Below, piece after piece: positions 62,782 through 64,000 of a stretch of 64,000 nt of DNA. The position numbers were made by a program, and so were the translations under genes. This DNA comes from Paenibacillus dauci (GTDB taxonomy: Bacteria; Bacillota; Bacilli; Paenibacillales; Paenibacillaceae). The notes under the pieces were generated by a model. The model did not search any database, had not been told where the DNA came from, and saw only the letters and a program-made list of their open reading frames with translations. Every line of letters starts with the position of its first letter. Position 1 is the stretch's first letter. The DNA lies in contig NZ_LAQQ01000001.1 in assembly GCF_000971985.1 (NCBI RefSeq), positions 310,001 through 374,000 of the forward strand, given 5' to 3'.

Positions 62782-63249
62782 ATGATTACCGATCCATATA
62801 CACCGGAGATTGTCCAAGAGACGATCCGGTTTACAGAACTTTATACACGAATGGCCAGACAACTATTCGAGTCGCTGTTGACAGCAGAATGCAATCAGAA
62901 CATGTCTATAGAACAAAAAGTTTCCCGTTTCGAAAATGTTATTGAACAAGATGACCTGAAGCCAATCTGGTATAAAGGCCAGTACTGGAATATCGATCCC
63001 CATGGAGAACACTGTCTTTTCAAAAGTGATAGCGGTCTGCCTATTGAAGTACGCATTCATGATAATAGCTGGATCGACGCAGGATTTTTCAGTCACTTTT
63101 TGCAGCATCTTCCGGCAGCACAGGTGCTGGTACGTCGTCTCAAACCGGCTGATTTCCACTCGGTCATTCAGCTTTTTGAATATATGACTACACAGAATCT
63201 GTTGATCCAGCTCGATGGTACCAATTTCAAGTTGCAGCCGATCCAGTAG
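62782..63249 (+). CDS. hypothetical protein, 155 aa
   Basis: Not recognised. Strong ribosome binding site (AGGAGG, 9 bases before the ATG). Soluble alpha/beta protein; a HGEHCLFKSDSGLPIEVRIH segment and the final TTQNLLIQLDGTNFKLQPI look like a small DUF. Divergent from the 157-aa gene and convergent with the AAA+ ATPase gene. Confidence 0.76.
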   Translation: MITDPYTPEIVQETIRFTELYTRMARQLFESLLTAECNQNMSIEQKVSRFENVIEQDDLKPIWYKGQYWNIDPHGEHCLFKSDSGLPIEVRIHDNSWIDAGFFSHFLQHLPAAQVLVRRLKPADFHSVIQLFEYMTTQNLLIQLDGTNFKLQPIQ

Positions 63250-63329
63250 ACTGTAACGAACCGCCAAGCTACATCCATTCAACCCAGATGCAGCAAGATC
63301 CATAGATTTCCTTTTGCAAAGCTTGGCCT

Positions 63330-64000
63330 TTATATCTCATTATGTGCAGCAGCGATCAGATGATACGGACGATACTCCTGAATAGACAGCTCAATCAGCA
63401 GACGGGAGAGCAGCGTATCATCAATAATCGCTTTGCGCTTGGCTTTTAGAATAATCTGCTCCATATCCGCGTAGCTGCATCCCTCCATCTTTTGGCTTGC
63501 CCAGTCATGCAGTCCTGACTCGCATGGAAATTCATCACATAACCGGCGAATATACTCCAGCCGCAGCTCAGCCGCTGGATTGCCATACACCATCTTGGTA
63601 TCAAATCTCCGCCAGATCGCATTATCCAGTTCGGTCTCCAGATTGGTGGCTGCAATAAAAATACAATGTTCCGGGAATTCATCGAGACATTGCAGCAGTG
63701 TATTCACTACACGTGCCATTTCTTTGACCTCGTCATTATTATCCCGTGTACGGGCGACCGCATCGAATTCATCCATAAATAGCACACAGGGCTCCAGACG
63801 CGCATATTCAAAAATTCTGCGTACATTGCTGCCTGTCTCACCGAGATGCGCATGAATCAATGCATCCAGACGGACGGTAACAAGAGGCAGCTCCAACTGA
63901 TGCGCCAGATGAAAGGCTGTCAATGTCTTGCCTGTTCCTGGCGGACCGAACATCATGATCTTGTTGGGTACAGGTACATCATGGATCACAAATTTGTCTT
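63330..64000 (-). CDS. AAA+ ATPase, N-terminal part cut by window edge
   Basis: The frame is open to the window edge (residues DKFVIHDVPVPNK precede Walker A), so only the C-terminal 223 or so residues are present. Walker A GPPGTGKT, Walker B CVLFMDEFDAVA, sensor 1 IFIAATNLETELDNAIWRRF with the arginine finger. The spacing and IFEYARLEPCVLFMDEFDAV resemble the classical AAA (FtsH/CDC48-related) group, without the FtsH protease. The missing N-terminus should define substrate. An in-frame GTG at 63987-63989 is not taken as start because the frame continues upstream. Confidence 0.88.
   Translation of the reverse strand, partial: DKFVIHDVPVPNKIMMFGPPGTGKTLTAFHLAHQLELPLVTVRLDALIHAHLGETGSNVRRIFEYARLEPCVLFMDEFDAVARTRDNNDEVKEMARVVNTLLQCLDEFPEHCIFIAATNLETELDNAIWRRFDTKMVYGNPAAELRLEYIRRLCDEFPCESGLHDWASQKMEGCSYADMEQIILKAKRKAIIDDTLLSRLLIELSIQEYRPYHLIAAAHNEI

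Overview
The window looks like chromosome from a Gram-positive facultative anaerobe of the order Bacillales, most likely a Paenibacillus or close relative. Evidence: strong AAGGAGG-type ribosome binding sites, sigma-A promoters, U-tailed terminators, a complete nitrate respiration block of Firmicutes type (narGHJI plus nreABC, narK, ywiC, moaA), a CBM25-GH13 amylase with a catabolite (cre) site, and no outer-membrane genes. No rRNA, tRNA, CRISPR array, insertion sequence or phage gene was recognised. Both edges cut a gene: a TerD-like protein on the left and an AAA+ ATPase on the right.

Layout. 1-3.2 kb: 621 codons of a TerD-like protein behind a leader of about 525 nt that carries three tandem structured RNA elements, then an unknown protein. 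3.5-8.6 kb: two aldo/keto reductases, an AraC regulator, a cupin and a pentapeptide-repeat protein. 8.9-13.5 kb: an apparent envelope operon (psiE-like, OmpR-type sensor kinase and regulator, CDP-alcohol phosphatidyltransferase, DedA protein) followed by a BltD-like acetyltransferase. 13.6-20.4 kb: an unknown protein, Nudix hydrolase, SgrR-type regulator divergent from an MFS exporter, heme O synthase ctaB, and another unknown protein. 20.5-27.6 kb: NarL-type two-component system and an RND efflux pump with lipoprotein adaptor. 27.7-30.7 kb: MaoC-like hydratase, acetyltransferase, PEP-mutase-family protein, Ada repair protein. 30.9-35.0 kb: malate locus (malic or malolactic enzyme, AEC malate permease, divergent LysR). 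35.2-39.1 kb: FNR-boxed hcp with a small co-transcribed gene, then small unknown genes and a histidine phosphatase with an apparent CTG start.

39.4-58.6 kb is the anaerobic and redox core, nearly all on the minus strand: moaA-ywiC-radical SAM-hemY; narK with a fused C-terminal PAS domain; trxB-rhodanese-thioredoxin; a kinase-like phosphotransferase; an ArsR-rhodanese regulator; and narGHJI-nreABC. NreA (nitrate), NreB (oxygen, four-cysteine iron-sulfur site) and NreC should switch on nitrate respiration. GGGAnTCCC palindrome pairs lie at matching distances upstream of narG and narK. Hcp, behind an FNR-type box, would handle NO or hydroxylamine by-products. 59.1-64 kb: a small secreted protein and a secreted amylase that share a cre-like upstream sequence, two unknown proteins, and the AAA+ ATPase.

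The strongest novel signals are: (1) three tandem RNA elements whose two stems carry compensatory substitutions, upstream of the TerD-like gene; (2) an identical operator architecture (ATTCAAT-N6-ATTGAAT) over the promoters of the ArsR-rhodanese gene and the trxB-rhodanese-thioredoxin operon, which points to a small sulfur/redox regulon; (3) a NarK transporter fused to a PAS domain; (4) paired NreC-like boxes; (5) a CTG start supported by the catalytic RHG motif lying upstream of every ordinary start codon. All calls come from reading the sequence; no database search was run.
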